Assembly (NCBI GenBank): GCA_944387495.1
Contig: CALXFD010000009.1
Span: forward strand, 1-55,488
Source: an uncultured Clostridia bacterium
Lineage (GTDB): Bacteria > Bacillota > Clostridia > TANB77 > CAG-508
Reading direction: 5' to 3'
DNA: 55,488 nt
Part shown: piece after piece, positions 43,070-52,288 of the stretch
Numbering within the stretch: position 1 is the first letter of the stretch
How the letters are laid out: every line of letters starts with the position of its first letter
The notes under the pieces: generated by a model
Told to the model about the DNA's origin: nothing
Database searches by the model: none
The model's input: only the letters and a program-made list of their open reading frames with translations
Translations under genes and position numbers: made by a program

Positions 43070-44735
43070 CTATAGTTTCTCCTTCTATACTATTCTCTTT
43101 TACTTTACTTTGCTCCACTAAATTAGAGTGCTCTACTTGTTCTGTTGTTATACCTTTATTAATTGCATTTGCTACAACAGACTTCATTGATATTTTTTTA
43201 GTTGTCTTCTCATCTATCTCTTCAAAAGTAACTTCGCCTTTCACCAATTTCGATAATGCCGAATTCATAGTTGCATAACATATGTATTCATCTTCTAACT
43301 GTAAATATTTCCTTGCATATGTAATATATTCTTCTGTTATAGGAACTATTACTGTCTTTCCCTCTGAATTAACAAATCCCCTACTAGAACCAACAAAATC
43401 TTTACTTTGATAAGGTTTTGAATATTTTTTTAAAGATTTTATTTCCATGTTTGCTATATTAAAAAGTTTGTCTTTCTCTTGCAATTCAGGTGATTCTTTT
43501 GACACAATTTTCATATATTTATTTATACTATTTATTATTGTTTTATAGTCATATTCCTCTGAAAACAATCTCATATAATCCATCATTGTTAATTTGCCTG
43601 AAGCAATGGTTTTTACAATTAATTCATGAAAATGTTTTCTTTCATTCATATCTGTAATATAACTTAATAATGTATCTATTCTTTTTCCCTTATAGTTTTT
43701 CCTAGAATATTTTTCAAGTGTCATTTTACCTGATAATAATTTACTATTAATATCTTCAATAATATTCAAATGAATAGCTGTTACTTGTTTATTTTTCAAG
43801 GTTATTTTAGTAGCAATTTCTGGATAAACAAAGGAAACTTCTTTTATTGCATTATTAAGTTGTTCTATGTCTATATTATGCTTTTCACAAAATAGTATTC
43901 TACTTTGATTAGCTTTCAAAAAATCATTGACTAAAATCAAGTTAGGATGTTGTTCCCCCTGTTCTTTATATTCTTGTATTATTTTATTTTGTTCTTCAAT
44001 TACTTGCAGTCTTTTTGCATTCTCTCTTTGCTTTTGAACTTCAATTTTTCTTTCTTGTTTCTCTTTTTCCTGTTTGTTATATTCATCTTGCATTTTTTTA
44101 TTGTATTTTTCTATTATGTCTTCAATTTCAGGAACTGTTGATATTAAATGTTGCATAAAATCTGTATTTGTTTTTAATTTTTCTGATAAGCATATATATA
44201 GAGAGGGGTTTTTAGAAATAGCATTTAACATAAACTCTGGATTAGCTCTATCAACGAGACTAGTTAGGTGATTAAATTCATCTTCGGTTATTGTATTTAT
44301 TCTATCAAGTATTTTTTCTAATACCAATTTATGGCTTTTGGCATATCTCTTTTCATCTATATTTCCATCGTGATTATTATAAATATCTCCAAATTCATAT
44401 ATTCCTAATTCTCTCATATTATCCCAAAACTCTTTATTATCTTTTTTCATAAAAGAATATGATGGAAATATTTTATATAATTGGTAACGAATATTGTATG
44501 CTGTAATACCTTTTTCAAGTAAGGCTTTTACTATTAATGTGATAAATTCTGGAGTTATTAAGCTTTCATCAATAACACGAAGTAATGCCCAATGATTTTT
44601 AAAATCCTTATCTTTTATCATTTGTATAATAAAATCTGGATTTTTTCTTAAATTTTCTCCCAATAAACGAACATTTCGTGTATTTTTTAGCTGTCGTTTC
44701 ATATACTTCATATCATTAATTCTACTTCTATCCAT
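43062..44735 (-). CDS. 557-residue helical repeat protein, unknown
   Basis: From the ATG at 44735 with ATAGGAGGA upstream; a longer frame to 44807 has no ribosome binding site. The N-terminal half has repeated helical motifs (NPDFIIQMIKDKDF, TPEFITLIVKALL, NPEFMLNAISKNP, NTDFMQHLISTV), spaced like DUF4116-type tandem repeats. A Gln/Glu/Lys coiled coil spans about 200-245, followed by a large mixed domain. No transmembrane segment. It is first gene of a likely three-gene accessory set with 42611-43069 and 41391-42389. Function unknown; a scaffold or defence role cannot be excluded. Confidence 0.7.
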   Translation of the reverse strand: MDRSRINDMKYMKRQLKNTRNVRLLGENLRKNPDFIIQMIKDKDFKNHWALLRVIDESLITPEFITLIVKALLEKGITAYNIRYQLYKIFPSYSFMKKDNKEFWDNMRELGIYEFGDIYNNHDGNIDEKRYAKSHKLVLEKILDRINTITEDEFNHLTSLVDRANPEFMLNAISKNPSLYICLSEKLKTNTDFMQHLISTVPEIEDIIEKYNKKMQDEYNKQEKEKQERKIEVQKQRENAKRLQVIEEQNKIIQEYKEQGEQHPNLILVNDFLKANQSRILFCEKHNIDIEQLNNAIKEVSFVYPEIATKITLKNKQVTAIHLNIIEDINSKLLSGKMTLEKYSRKNYKGKRIDTLLSYITDMNERKHFHELIVKTIASGKLTMMDYMRLFSEEYDYKTIINSINKYMKIVSKESPELQEKDKLFNIANMEIKSLKKYSKPYQSKDFVGSSRGFVNSEGKTVIVPITEEYITYARKYLQLEDEYICYATMNSALSKLVKGEVTFEEIDEKTTKKISMKSVVANAINKGITTEQVEHSNLVEQSKVKENSIEGETIDD

Positions 44736-44840
44736 ATCTTTTCTTCCTCCTATATTGCCAATATTAATTAACAATATTATTATATCATAATTGAATATAT
44801 AATACAATAAAATATATTTAACTCTGCCACTACTCTGTCA

Positions 44841-45033
44841 CTACTCTGCCAATTTGTATTTCCTATTTGGTGTTTTTTCAGTATTTCCAACACTTTCAAT
44901 AGTTTTATTATCCACGAGTTTCTTTAATATTCTTCTAACAGTTCTATCTGCTATTTTAGTTTGTTCTATAATTTCTTTTGCACCAATAATAACGTTTTTC
45001 TTAATACATTCTAATACTTTAGCATCTCTTTTC
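44841..45033 (-). pseudogene. Winged-helix fragment (C-terminal domain remnant)
   Basis: An open minus-strand segment reading RDAKVLECIKKNVIIGAKEIIEQTKIADRTVRRILKKLVDNKTIES (given as IIGAKEIIEQTKIADRTVRR). It resembles the C-terminal winged helix of Fic-type or AlbA/divergent AAA proteins. There is no start codon with a ribosome binding site and no N-terminal domain. It abuts the integrase remnant at 45034 on the opposite strand, so both are leftovers of rearrangement. Confidence 0.7.
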
Positions 45034-45180
45034 CATTATTTAAATATATATGCTCATTTAGATAGTAATTCTAAACGGCTTTCAGCTCAAGTAATTACAA
45101 GTGCTTTTGAAACAAAAAAAGAAATTGAGGAATGCGACTCTTCAACTTCTTCTAATAAATTAGTGGCTTGTGCAAAGTAA
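45034..45180 (+). pseudogene. Tyrosine recombinase C-terminal remnant at tRNA-Leu
   Basis: A 48-codon fragment whose start, HYLNIYAHLDSNSKRLSAQVITSAFE, resembles the C-terminal end of tyrosine integrases (catalytic Tyr region with the trailing helix). It contains an in-frame CGG codon, rare elsewhere. It ends three bases before the 3' end of the tRNA-Leu gene, the usual attachment point for such elements. No matching attachment repeat was found elsewhere in the window. Confidence 0.65.
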
Positions 45181-45183
45181 TTT

Positions 45184-45266
45184 TGGTACCGATGGTGGGA
45201 CTCGAACCCACATGGTTTCCCGCTGGATTTTGAGTCCAGTGCGTCTACCAATTCCGCCACATCGGC
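45184..45266 (-). tRNA. tRNA-Leu (anticodon CAA)
   Basis: A complete tRNA on the minus strand: acceptor GCCGATG / CATCGGT with 3' A and encoded CCA, anticodon stem CTGGA/TCCAG with loop CTCAAAA (anticodon CAA), and TPsiC arm with GTTCGAGTC. A long variable arm fits the leucine class. The promoter at 45290-45318 lies just upstream. Confidence 0.95.
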
Positions 45267-45289
45267 ATTTTTAATTTAAGCACTACTAT

Positions 45290-45318
45290 ATCTTAGCATA
45301 TATATGTAAAATTGTCTA
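45290..45318 (-). promoter_or_regulatory. Promoter of tRNA-Leu
   Basis: TAGACA (45318-45313), a 17-base spacer, and TAAGAT (45295-45290), about 24 bases upstream of the tRNA 5' end. Confidence 0.65.
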
Positions 45319-45372
45319 GATTTTATATAAAATTTTTATAATATAACTTTACTGTTTTTTATAAAATGTTCT

Positions 45373-45432
45373 AAAAAGGTTAATTTATTATAAAATTTAT
45401 ATTCTATTCCTATTTATAAATTAACCTTTTTT
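45373..45432 (-). terminator. Terminator of the 780-residue unknown gene
   Basis: AAAAAGGTTAATTTATTATAAA (start 45373) pairs with TTTATAAATTAACCTTTTTT (45413-45432). It lies just past the stop codon at 45471. Confidence 0.75.
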
Positions 45433-45470
45433 AGAATTTTATTTTTAATTTCTCAGTTTTTTAGGAAATA

Positions 45471-47813
45471 CTATTTTTCTTTTACTTCCTCTTTATCTTG
45501 TTTTTCTTCTTTTTCTGGCAATTCAATGTCATATTCATATACAGTAACATGTTTAATATCCACTTTTGAAAAGTCATCTTTTTCATCTTGCATGCTTGCA
45601 ATTTTAAATTCTGTTTTTGCTGTTTTTTCCATTTTTACTTTTGATAAGTCTACTAACATTTTTGTTGACATGTCTTGTCCTATTGGTAATGTTTTGTTTT
45701 GATTATCGTAAAATATTATATTTGTAAAGCTTATTGCATTTGTTCCTCTTTTAATGTTTATTTTATATAAATTTATTTTATTTCCTTTTTGATGTAATAT
45801 TTCTTTTATTTCATTTTCTGGATTTATATTAAATACATTTATATCTTTCGGGTTTAATGTATCACCTATAATTGCTTTATATACTGGTAAATCTTCTGTT
45901 ATTACGACTTTTGTTAGTGCATTTTTTATTGTTTCTGCTATATTTTGTAGTTTAAGCTTGTATCCTATTTGTTTTGTATTTTTGTTTACTTCTAATATGT
46001 TAAATTTGTCTTTTGGTAGTTCTCTGTGCTTTTTGTTTGCAATTTTTGATATTTTTGTGTTATCTTGTGACATTCCTCCAAATATGTTAAATTCTTCGCT
46101 TTCCATTAATACTTTTTCTTCTTTTGCTTCTTTTTTTATTTCCTTTAAACTGTTTTCTATTTCTTTTGGTAAAACTTCATTATTTTTTACTTTATTTAAT
46201 ATTTCAACCATATTTGTTGTTGATATATATATACTGTCTGTTTCTTCTTTTGTTAATGCTTTTCTTTGAATTTTGTCCATTATTTTTCCTAAGTTTTCTA
46301 GGTCTTCATTATAATCAAATACTTTTGTTATTTTTTTGATTATATTTATCTCTTCTTCTTCGCCTTCTGCCAATGCTGCTACTTCGTCTTTATTACTAAA
46401 TTTCCAAAATTCAAATATACTTTTTTTGTGATTATCTATTTCTTGGATAAATAATGTTGCATTTTCTATCTTTTTTGCCATGTTTTTATTTTTTAATTTT
46501 AGTGCATTTATATCCATTAATATATTTTTTATTTCATTTTCTTTTGTCTCATATTTTTTATATAGTTCTACTAATTCTTCTATTGTGTAATTACTTTTCT
46601 TTTTTATGTTTAATTCTATATTTTCTTCTATTTCATTTTTATTTTCTTCACTTTCTTTTGGCTCTTGTTTTATACTTTTTGCTTTTTTATTCTTTTTACT
46701 ATATTTAAAATAATATTTGAATTTTCCAAAGAAAGTTTTTTTACATTCTAAAAATGTTGATATTTGTTTTTCTTTTGCTAAATATTCTATTTCTTGTAAT
46801 ACTGATTCTTGTTTTAGCTTTTCTAATTTTTCTGCGTTTTCTTTTATTAATGATATTATTGTGTTATATTTTTCTACTCCTATTTCATATTCTTCATTTA
46901 TCCAGTTTAATATATTTGTATATTCTATTTTTTCGTTTTCTTCGTAAAATTCTAATTCTCCTTCTTTTGTTATGTTTGTTTTGAATTCAAAATAATGTGG
47001 TAATTCTGTTTGTAAAATAAACATTGCTTTTAATAATTTATAAAATTGATTTGCTTCTACTAAATTGTTAAGTTTTACTTTATATGGACTTTTTATTTTG
47101 CCATATACTTCTGTTTCTCCTACTATTTGTATTGATGGCTTATCTGTTTTGTCATATATTTCATAGATTAATGGCCAATCTTTTGTAAATAACCATAAGT
47201 AGTTTTCTATGTCTTCATATTCTGCTTTTTTTAAATACTCACTACTATATGTTACATTTCTTATTGGTACAAATATTTTTCCTGCTTTTTTCTTTTCTAA
47301 TTGTTTTTTTAGTAAAAAGAAAAATGTTGAATAATCTGAATCTTCTATTGGCACTAGCATGAAATATCTATTTGTATTTTCTGAATAATATATTTGCCAT
47401 AAATAATTTCCTTCAAATTTTACTTTAAATGGTAGTTTTTTATTTAATTTAGCTTGTTCTTTTTCTATTTCTTCTATTTCTTCTATTTTTACTTGTTGCA
47501 ACATTTTTAAAAACATAGTGTGTTTTATATAATTTTCTTCATTTTGAGCATCTAAATACTCATAAAGTGGGCTTGCCTTTTTGTATTTTTCTTCTATATC
47601 ATCTAACCTATTTGTTGGTGATAATAGAATTTCAATGTCCTTTATTGGAATATATCTATATTGTCTATATTGCTTTTCATCATAGAATTTTGGTACTCTA
47701 AATTCTAAGTCTTTAAAATCTTTAAATTGTTCTTGTGCTTTTTCAAAATCTAATCCTAAATATTTTAATTTTTGTTCTATTTCATCATTTTTTTCTACTG
47801 TTTTTTTAGGCAA
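45471..47813 (-). CDS. 780-residue charged helical protein, unknown
   Basis: Largest unknown gene in the window. Lys/Glu-rich throughout, with long coiled-coil-like stretches (about 330-380, 405-470 and 540-600) alternating with more structured segments; no signal peptide or membrane helix. The C-terminal portion after about 600 has beta-like patterns (INLYKINIKRGTNAISFTNIIFYDN, given here as KINIKRGTNAISFTN). Its stop is followed by a strong terminator and it is preceded, after a short gap, by a deacetylase gene, suggesting a two-gene unit. No domain recognised with confidence. Confidence 0.7.
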   Translation of the reverse strand: MPKKTVEKNDEIEQKLKYLGLDFEKAQEQFKDFKDLEFRVPKFYDEKQYRQYRYIPIKDIEILLSPTNRLDDIEEKYKKASPLYEYLDAQNEENYIKHTMFLKMLQQVKIEEIEEIEKEQAKLNKKLPFKVKFEGNYLWQIYYSENTNRYFMLVPIEDSDYSTFFFLLKKQLEKKKAGKIFVPIRNVTYSSEYLKKAEYEDIENYLWLFTKDWPLIYEIYDKTDKPSIQIVGETEVYGKIKSPYKVKLNNLVEANQFYKLLKAMFILQTELPHYFEFKTNITKEGELEFYEENEKIEYTNILNWINEEYEIGVEKYNTIISLIKENAEKLEKLKQESVLQEIEYLAKEKQISTFLECKKTFFGKFKYYFKYSKKNKKAKSIKQEPKESEENKNEIEENIELNIKKKSNYTIEELVELYKKYETKENEIKNILMDINALKLKNKNMAKKIENATLFIQEIDNHKKSIFEFWKFSNKDEVAALAEGEEEEINIIKKITKVFDYNEDLENLGKIMDKIQRKALTKEETDSIYISTTNMVEILNKVKNNEVLPKEIENSLKEIKKEAKEEKVLMESEEFNIFGGMSQDNTKISKIANKKHRELPKDKFNILEVNKNTKQIGYKLKLQNIAETIKNALTKVVITEDLPVYKAIIGDTLNPKDINVFNINPENEIKEILHQKGNKINLYKINIKRGTNAISFTNIIFYDNQNKTLPIGQDMSTKMLVDLSKVKMEKTAKTEFKIASMQDEKDDFSKVDIKHVTVYEYDIELPEKEEKQDKEEVKEK

Positions 47814-47841
47814 TTTTAAATCTCCTTATTGTTCTATATTT

Positions 47842-47872
47842 AGGTTTTTCCTTTGGCTATACCTATAAACCT
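47842..47872. repeat. Short hairpin repeat (AGGTTT/AAACCT)
   Basis: AGGTTT...AAACCT with an inner TATAG/CTATA. It shares AGGTTTATAGGTAT with 52627-52655 in the other orientation of its arms. It overlaps the stop codon of the deacetylase gene at 47871. Confidence 0.55.
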
Positions 47873-48767
47873 ATTTTATAACTTGATAGAAATTTTCAAA
47901 TTTATACCCTTTATCTCTTAGATATTGTATTATTTGTGTCAAACTATCTGCTGTTACTTTTTTTGCTTGTGCATCATGCATTAATATTACTACACTGTTT
48001 TTTTCTCCTACTGTTTCTTGTAATCTTTGCATCTCAAATTCAGTTGTTGGATTTGTAGTTTCAGAATCTCCTGTTAATGCATTCCAGTCTACATGTAGTA
48101 TATTATTTTCACTTAATAAATTATTGGCTTGTGCTTTTATATCTGCATATTCTCCGCCTGCTAGTCCACCTGGAAATCTAAATAAATGTGAATTATATTC
48201 TTGCTCACCTAATACATTTTTTACTGCATCATTACATCTATTATATTCATCTAAAACTGCTTGTGGTGAAGAATATATTTGGCAATAAACATGTGAATAT
48301 CCATGGTTTGCTATAAAATGGCCTTCATCATACATTCTTTTAAGTGTTTCTGGGTATTTTTCTACATTTGAACCTAATACAAAAAATGTTGCTTTTACAT
48401 TTTCTTGCTTTAATATATCTAAGATTTGTGGTGTTACTGATGATGGTCCATCATCAAATGTTAAAAATGCTCGCTTGTATTCTGATTTATAAATATTTTC
48501 TATATTTTGCCTACCTGTTTGTGTTAGTTTTGGCAATCTTTCTTGTCTTATCCTCTCTGCTTCTTGCTTTTTTTCTATTTCTTGTTTTTGCAATGCTGAT
48601 AATTGTTCTTCATATTGCTTATATACTTTATAGCTGTTATGTATATCAACAATATTGATTATTATTGCTGTTACACATGTTGCTATTATTGCTATCATTA
48701 AAAATATTATTATATTTTCTGTTTCTTTCATTTGAGTTATGATTTTCTTGAAATATTTATTTTCCAT
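47871..48767 (-). CDS. Polysaccharide deacetylase, second paralogue
   Basis: A 298-residue membrane-anchored deacetylase: one membrane helix (about 22-41), a charged coiled-coil-like linker (about 50-78), then the NodB domain with TFDDGP, NHGYSH, RFPGG, DWN and LMHD. Paralogue of 40511-41305 with the same domain order; probably acts on cell-wall or sporulation polysaccharide. Ordinary family member. Confidence 0.88.
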   Translation of the reverse strand: MENKYFKKIITQMKETENIIIFLMIAIIATCVTAIIINIVDIHNSYKVYKQYEEQLSALQKQEIEKKQEAERIRQERLPKLTQTGRQNIENIYKSEYKRAFLTFDDGPSSVTPQILDILKQENVKATFFVLGSNVEKYPETLKRMYDEGHFIANHGYSHVYCQIYSSPQAVLDEYNRCNDAVKNVLGEQEYNSHLFRFPGGLAGGEYADIKAQANNLLSENNILHVDWNALTGDSETTNPTTEFEMQRLQETVGEKNSVVILMHDAQAKKVTADSLTQIIQYLRDKGYKFENFYQVIK

Positions 48768-48936
48768 TTTTCCCTCCTTTTATTAATTTTACTTTTAGAA
48801 ATAATAAAAGTTACAGGTTAAGGGCTTTCTTTTATTTTTTATATTTTTCACTTTTTTATTATATACTATTTTTTGACATTTTAATAGTCATTTTTTTATT
48901 TTTCTTGAATTTGTGTCATAAAATTTTAGATAAATA

Positions 48937-48963
48937 AAAAATAGCCAGTTAACGGCTATTTTT
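48937..48963 (-). terminator. Terminator of the 84-residue membrane protein gene
   Basis: AAAAATAGCC (48937-48946) / GGCTATTTTT (48954-48963) with an AGTTAAC loop; about 17 bases past the stop codon at 48980. Confidence 0.75.
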
Positions 48964-48979
48964 ATATCGTTTATTCCTT

Positions 48980-49234
48980 TTATCCTATAATGAGACGATT
49001 TGACACGTCCCCAGAAGACTCAACTTGATTTACTGGTGCTTGTGTTTCTTGTATATGTGAGTCTATAAAGAACACATAACCTATGCATGCTATAAAGAAT
49101 ATTATTACAAGTATTAATGTTCTAAATACTAAGTCTCCAATTGTTGATTTCTCTTTATGCTTATTTTCTGTGCTTTTTTCTTGTTTTTTTGCTTTTACTA
49201 CTTTTTTAGTTTCCTTTGTTTCTTTTTCACTCAT
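48980..49234 (-). CDS. Small membrane protein with a REP-derived C-terminus
   Basis: An 84-residue protein from the ATG at 49234 (GAGGTG upstream). A very Lys/Glu-rich cytosolic N-terminus (about 1-32) is followed by one membrane helix (about 35-58) and a short exported tail. The last ten residues SGDVSNRLIIG are encoded by the REP-like repeat at 48991-49013, which therefore supplies the C-terminus and sits next to the stop codon. No known family. Confidence 0.65.
   Translation of the reverse strand: MSEKETKETKKVVKAKKQEKSTENKHKEKSTIGDLVFRTLILVIIFFIACIGYVFFIDSHIQETQAPVNQVESSGDVSNRLIIG
48991..49013. repeat. REP-like repeat copy within a coding region
   Basis: A 23-base exact inverted match to 81-103, with the TGGGGACGTGTCAAATCG core. 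It lies inside the 3' end of the 84-residue membrane protein gene rather than between genes. Confidence 0.8.
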
Positions 49235-49294
49235 ATTATTCACCTCTTTTGTTTTCTTGTTTTATTTATATATCATATTTTTATTTTTTTCAAG

Positions 49295-51319
49295 TTATTC
49301 AAATAATTTTCTTATCATTTTTATTAAGTAGTGGCTTCCTCCGTCTGAATTGTTTTGTACATTTTCTACCATTCCTATTATTAATTTATCATTATCTCCT
49401 TGATCTGTTGTAAAGCAGTTAAACCATCCTAGTGTTCCACTTTCTGTGTCTTCTTTGTCTTGTTTTAGTTCTGCTGTTCCTGTTTTTCCTGCTATTGTTA
49501 CTCCGTTTACTTTCATGTCATTTGCTGTTCCTTCTGGATTTTCTACTACTTGTATTAAGTCTTCTTTTATTGTGTTTGCAGCTTCTTGTGAGAATGCATT
49601 TTCTACTAATATTTCTGGTTCTTTATTTTCTTTATATTCGATATATGGTTTAATCATATTTCCGTCATTTGCAAAGCTTGAATATATTGATGCCATGTGT
49701 ATTGGATTTACTAATATATTTCCTTGTCCAAATCCTGAGTCTGCTAGTTTTCCTTCTGAGTTTATTCCTTCATCATTTGCATATTGTGATTTTGCAAGTG
49801 TTAGTGGAAATTCTATTTGTTTATTAAAATATATCTTATCTAAGCTTTCTGTAAATGTTGATGTTCCTATTTTTAATGCAGCTTGTGCAAAATATATATT
49901 GTCTGAATGTATTAATCCATTTAATAAGTTTTTAGGTCCACTATATGGTGTTAATGTTGTTACTTTATAATCTCCCCAACTTGAATCTTTTTGCCAGCTT
50001 GTTCCTGTATATCCAAAGTCTTCATTTGCATCTATTTTTCCTGTTGTTAATCCAATTGCTCCTGTTATTGCTTTAAATGTTGAACCTGGGCAATAACTTG
50101 CTGTAAATCTATTATATAGAGGTTTTGCTTCATTAGAATTTAGTTCGTTCCATTTGTCATTTGTCATTCCTAGTGTAAAATCATTTGAGTTAAATGTAGG
50201 TGTACTTACTAGTGCTAATAATTCACCTGTTTTTGGTTGCATTACTACAAATAAACCTTTATCATTTTTTAATTCATTATATAATGTTTTTTGTATATTA
50301 CTGTCTATTGTTAATTTTATATCTTCTCCATCTTTTTGTTCTTGTTTTGCTATTTCTTTTATTTCATTTCCGTTCTCATCTATTATATATATTTTTACTC
50401 CATCTGTTCCTCTTAACCTATCTTCATATGCAGATTCTAAACCAGATTTTCCTATTAAGCTTGTTGAGCTATATCCTTTATCCTTATTTTCTTCTAATTC
50501 TTCTGCATTTATTGTTTGAACATATCCTATTAAATGTCCTGCTTCTTCTCCTAGTGTATATACTCTACCTGGTGTATCATTTATTTGAACTCCTGGAATT
50601 TGTAGTAATTGTTCTTTTGTTGTTTGATTATCTTTTGAGAGCTTTTTTACTGGTACAAATGTATCATCTTGTACATATGATGCTGATAATAGGTTATTTA
50701 TAGTCTCTACTGATACTCCTGTTAGTTCTGATATTTTGCTTATATTTTCGTCTTTGTTATCTCCTAGCTTTCCTGGTACTATTCCTACTGATGAGATTGT
50801 TCCATCATATGCTAATTCATTTCCATATCTATCTAATATTGAACCTCTTTTTCCTTCTAGTGTTTCAACTCTTACTTTGTAATCATCTTGTAATTCTGGA
50901 AATATTAAATTTGATGACCAGTCTATTTTATATTGTTTATCTTCTTTATATAAGTCTATTTCATTTGAAAAAGTTACATTGCCAGCTGATGTTACCATTT
51001 CTTCTTGATATGATACTACTTTTTTATTATTTTCTTTTGTTACTTCTTGTATATTTATTTCTATATTGCTTGCATCTATTCCTTCATATATATTTTTATT
51101 TCTTGTTATAAAGTCTTCTTTTGAAATCATACTTTTAGAATTTTTGTTTATCATTTCATACATTGCATCATAATTTTTGTCATTTATATATCCAAAATAT
51201 TTGCTTACTACTTCTTCTGGTTTTTCTTTTGGCATATTTAGTATAATGAACACTGCTACAATTGCAATTATTAAAATTATTGCAATTATTACTGATATTA
51301 TTATCTTTTTATTTTTCAT
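49295..51319 (-). CDS. MecA-like class B penicillin-binding protein
   Basis: A peptidoglycan transpeptidase of the low-affinity PBP2a/PBP5 group. It has 674 residues: an N-terminal membrane helix (about 6-28), a MecA_N NTF2-like domain (about 33-140) with the dimerisation-like segment EGKRGSILDRYGNELAYDG, and a transpeptidase domain. The catalytic motifs are STFK (Ser413), SDN (472-474) and KTGTAE (612-617). Relatives of this subgroup often carry intrinsic low beta-lactam affinity; that property here is inference. Downstream of the alpha/beta hydrolase and thioredoxin genes. Confidence 0.9.
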   Translation of the reverse strand: MKNKKIIISVIIAIILIIAIVAVFIILNMPKEKPEEVVSKYFGYINDKNYDAMYEMINKNSKSMISKEDFITRNKNIYEGIDASNIEINIQEVTKENNKKVVSYQEEMVTSAGNVTFSNEIDLYKEDKQYKIDWSSNLIFPELQDDYKVRVETLEGKRGSILDRYGNELAYDGTISSVGIVPGKLGDNKDENISKISELTGVSVETINNLLSASYVQDDTFVPVKKLSKDNQTTKEQLLQIPGVQINDTPGRVYTLGEEAGHLIGYVQTINAEELEENKDKGYSSTSLIGKSGLESAYEDRLRGTDGVKIYIIDENGNEIKEIAKQEQKDGEDIKLTIDSNIQKTLYNELKNDKGLFVVMQPKTGELLALVSTPTFNSNDFTLGMTNDKWNELNSNEAKPLYNRFTASYCPGSTFKAITGAIGLTTGKIDANEDFGYTGTSWQKDSSWGDYKVTTLTPYSGPKNLLNGLIHSDNIYFAQAALKIGTSTFTESLDKIYFNKQIEFPLTLAKSQYANDEGINSEGKLADSGFGQGNILVNPIHMASIYSSFANDGNMIKPYIEYKENKEPEILVENAFSQEAANTIKEDLIQVVENPEGTANDMKVNGVTIAGKTGTAELKQDKEDTESGTLGWFNCFTTDQGDNDKLIIGMVENVQNNSDGGSHYLIKMIRKLFE

Positions 51320-51382
51320 ATTTTTTACCTTTTATATAATATAATCAATAATAAATTGGTATATTATACTTGCCTTTCTTAA

Positions 51383-52267
51383 TTATTTTATATTTTTTAT
51401 AAAATCTATAATTTGTTCTGCCAATTCTTTTTCTTTTCCTTCATAACCATGGTTTGCTCCATCTACATAGTCAATGTTTTTATTTGGATTTTCTATAATA
51501 TTATTTACTATGTCTACTAATTCTTCTGGTCTTTGTAATATCATTTCATTATCTGTTCCCCATCTCATAAATAGCGGAACATCTATATTGTTTAATTTTT
51601 CTAATTTTGTATCTTCTCCATATTTTGCGAAATCTATTTCTTTATTGTCTCGTGCATATCTTAAAAATGTTTTTACACTTATTGGATGTATAAATGCTTC
51701 TTTTGGCATTAATTCATTTTGCTTATCTTCTCTTTCTTTATCTTCTGCATATTGTAAATAATCATTATATCTATCTCTTAAATAGATTTTTAATGTTGAA
51801 GGTATATCAATTAAAGAAAGCAAAATTACTCCTTTTATATTAGATAAAATTTCGTCATTTTCTTCTTTTAACTCATTATATGTGTATACTATTTTTGTGC
51901 ATCCTAAACTATGTCCTTGTAAATATATATTTGTATATCCAAGTTCTTTTAGTTTTATTATTGCTCCTGTGATATCTTCATATCCTTCTAATACATTTTC
52001 ATAAGTTGTTCCTGCTAAAAATTTTTCTTTTTTGCCATCTATTTTTCTTCTTATGTATCTTACTAATTCACTTCCTCTATTATTGAAACAAAAATAGTCA
52101 ATATTATTTTCATTAGCATTTTTAGCAATTATTCTATCACGCTCTTTTAAACAATTACTTCCCATTCCATGTACAGCTAAAATTATTTTATTTGTTTTTT
52201 CTTTGCTTTTATATAAAAATCCATTTAATATAATTCCATCTGTTGCTAAGAAATCAATTTGTTCCAA
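51383..52267 (-). CDS. Alpha/beta hydrolase (DUF1749-like)
   Basis: A 294-residue serine hydrolase fold. The nucleophile is in LQGHSLGC (Ser about 130) and the catalytic His in YVDGANHGYEG near the C-terminus; FCFNNRGSEL and RWGTDNEMI are the usual surroundings. The start is TTG at 52267 with AAGGTGA upstream. It sits between the penicillin-binding protein and thioredoxin genes without an obvious functional link; substrate unknown. Confidence 0.82.
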   Translation of the reverse strand: MEQIDFLATDGIILNGFLYKSKEKTNKIILAVHGMGSNCLKERDRIIAKNANENNIDYFCFNNRGSELVRYIRRKIDGKKEKFLAGTTYENVLEGYEDITGAIIKLKELGYTNIYLQGHSLGCTKIVYTYNELKEENDEILSNIKGVILLSLIDIPSTLKIYLRDRYNDYLQYAEDKEREDKQNELMPKEAFIHPISVKTFLRYARDNKEIDFAKYGEDTKLEKLNNIDVPLFMRWGTDNEMILQRPEELVDIVNNIIENPNKNIDYVDGANHGYEGKEKELAEQIIDFIKNIK

Positions 52268-52288
52268 TTATATCACCTTCTTTTTTTC

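Noticed and set aside
41391..45266. A complete integrative element
   Set aside because: Only a recombinase fragment remains; no excisionase, relaxase or second attachment site was seen.
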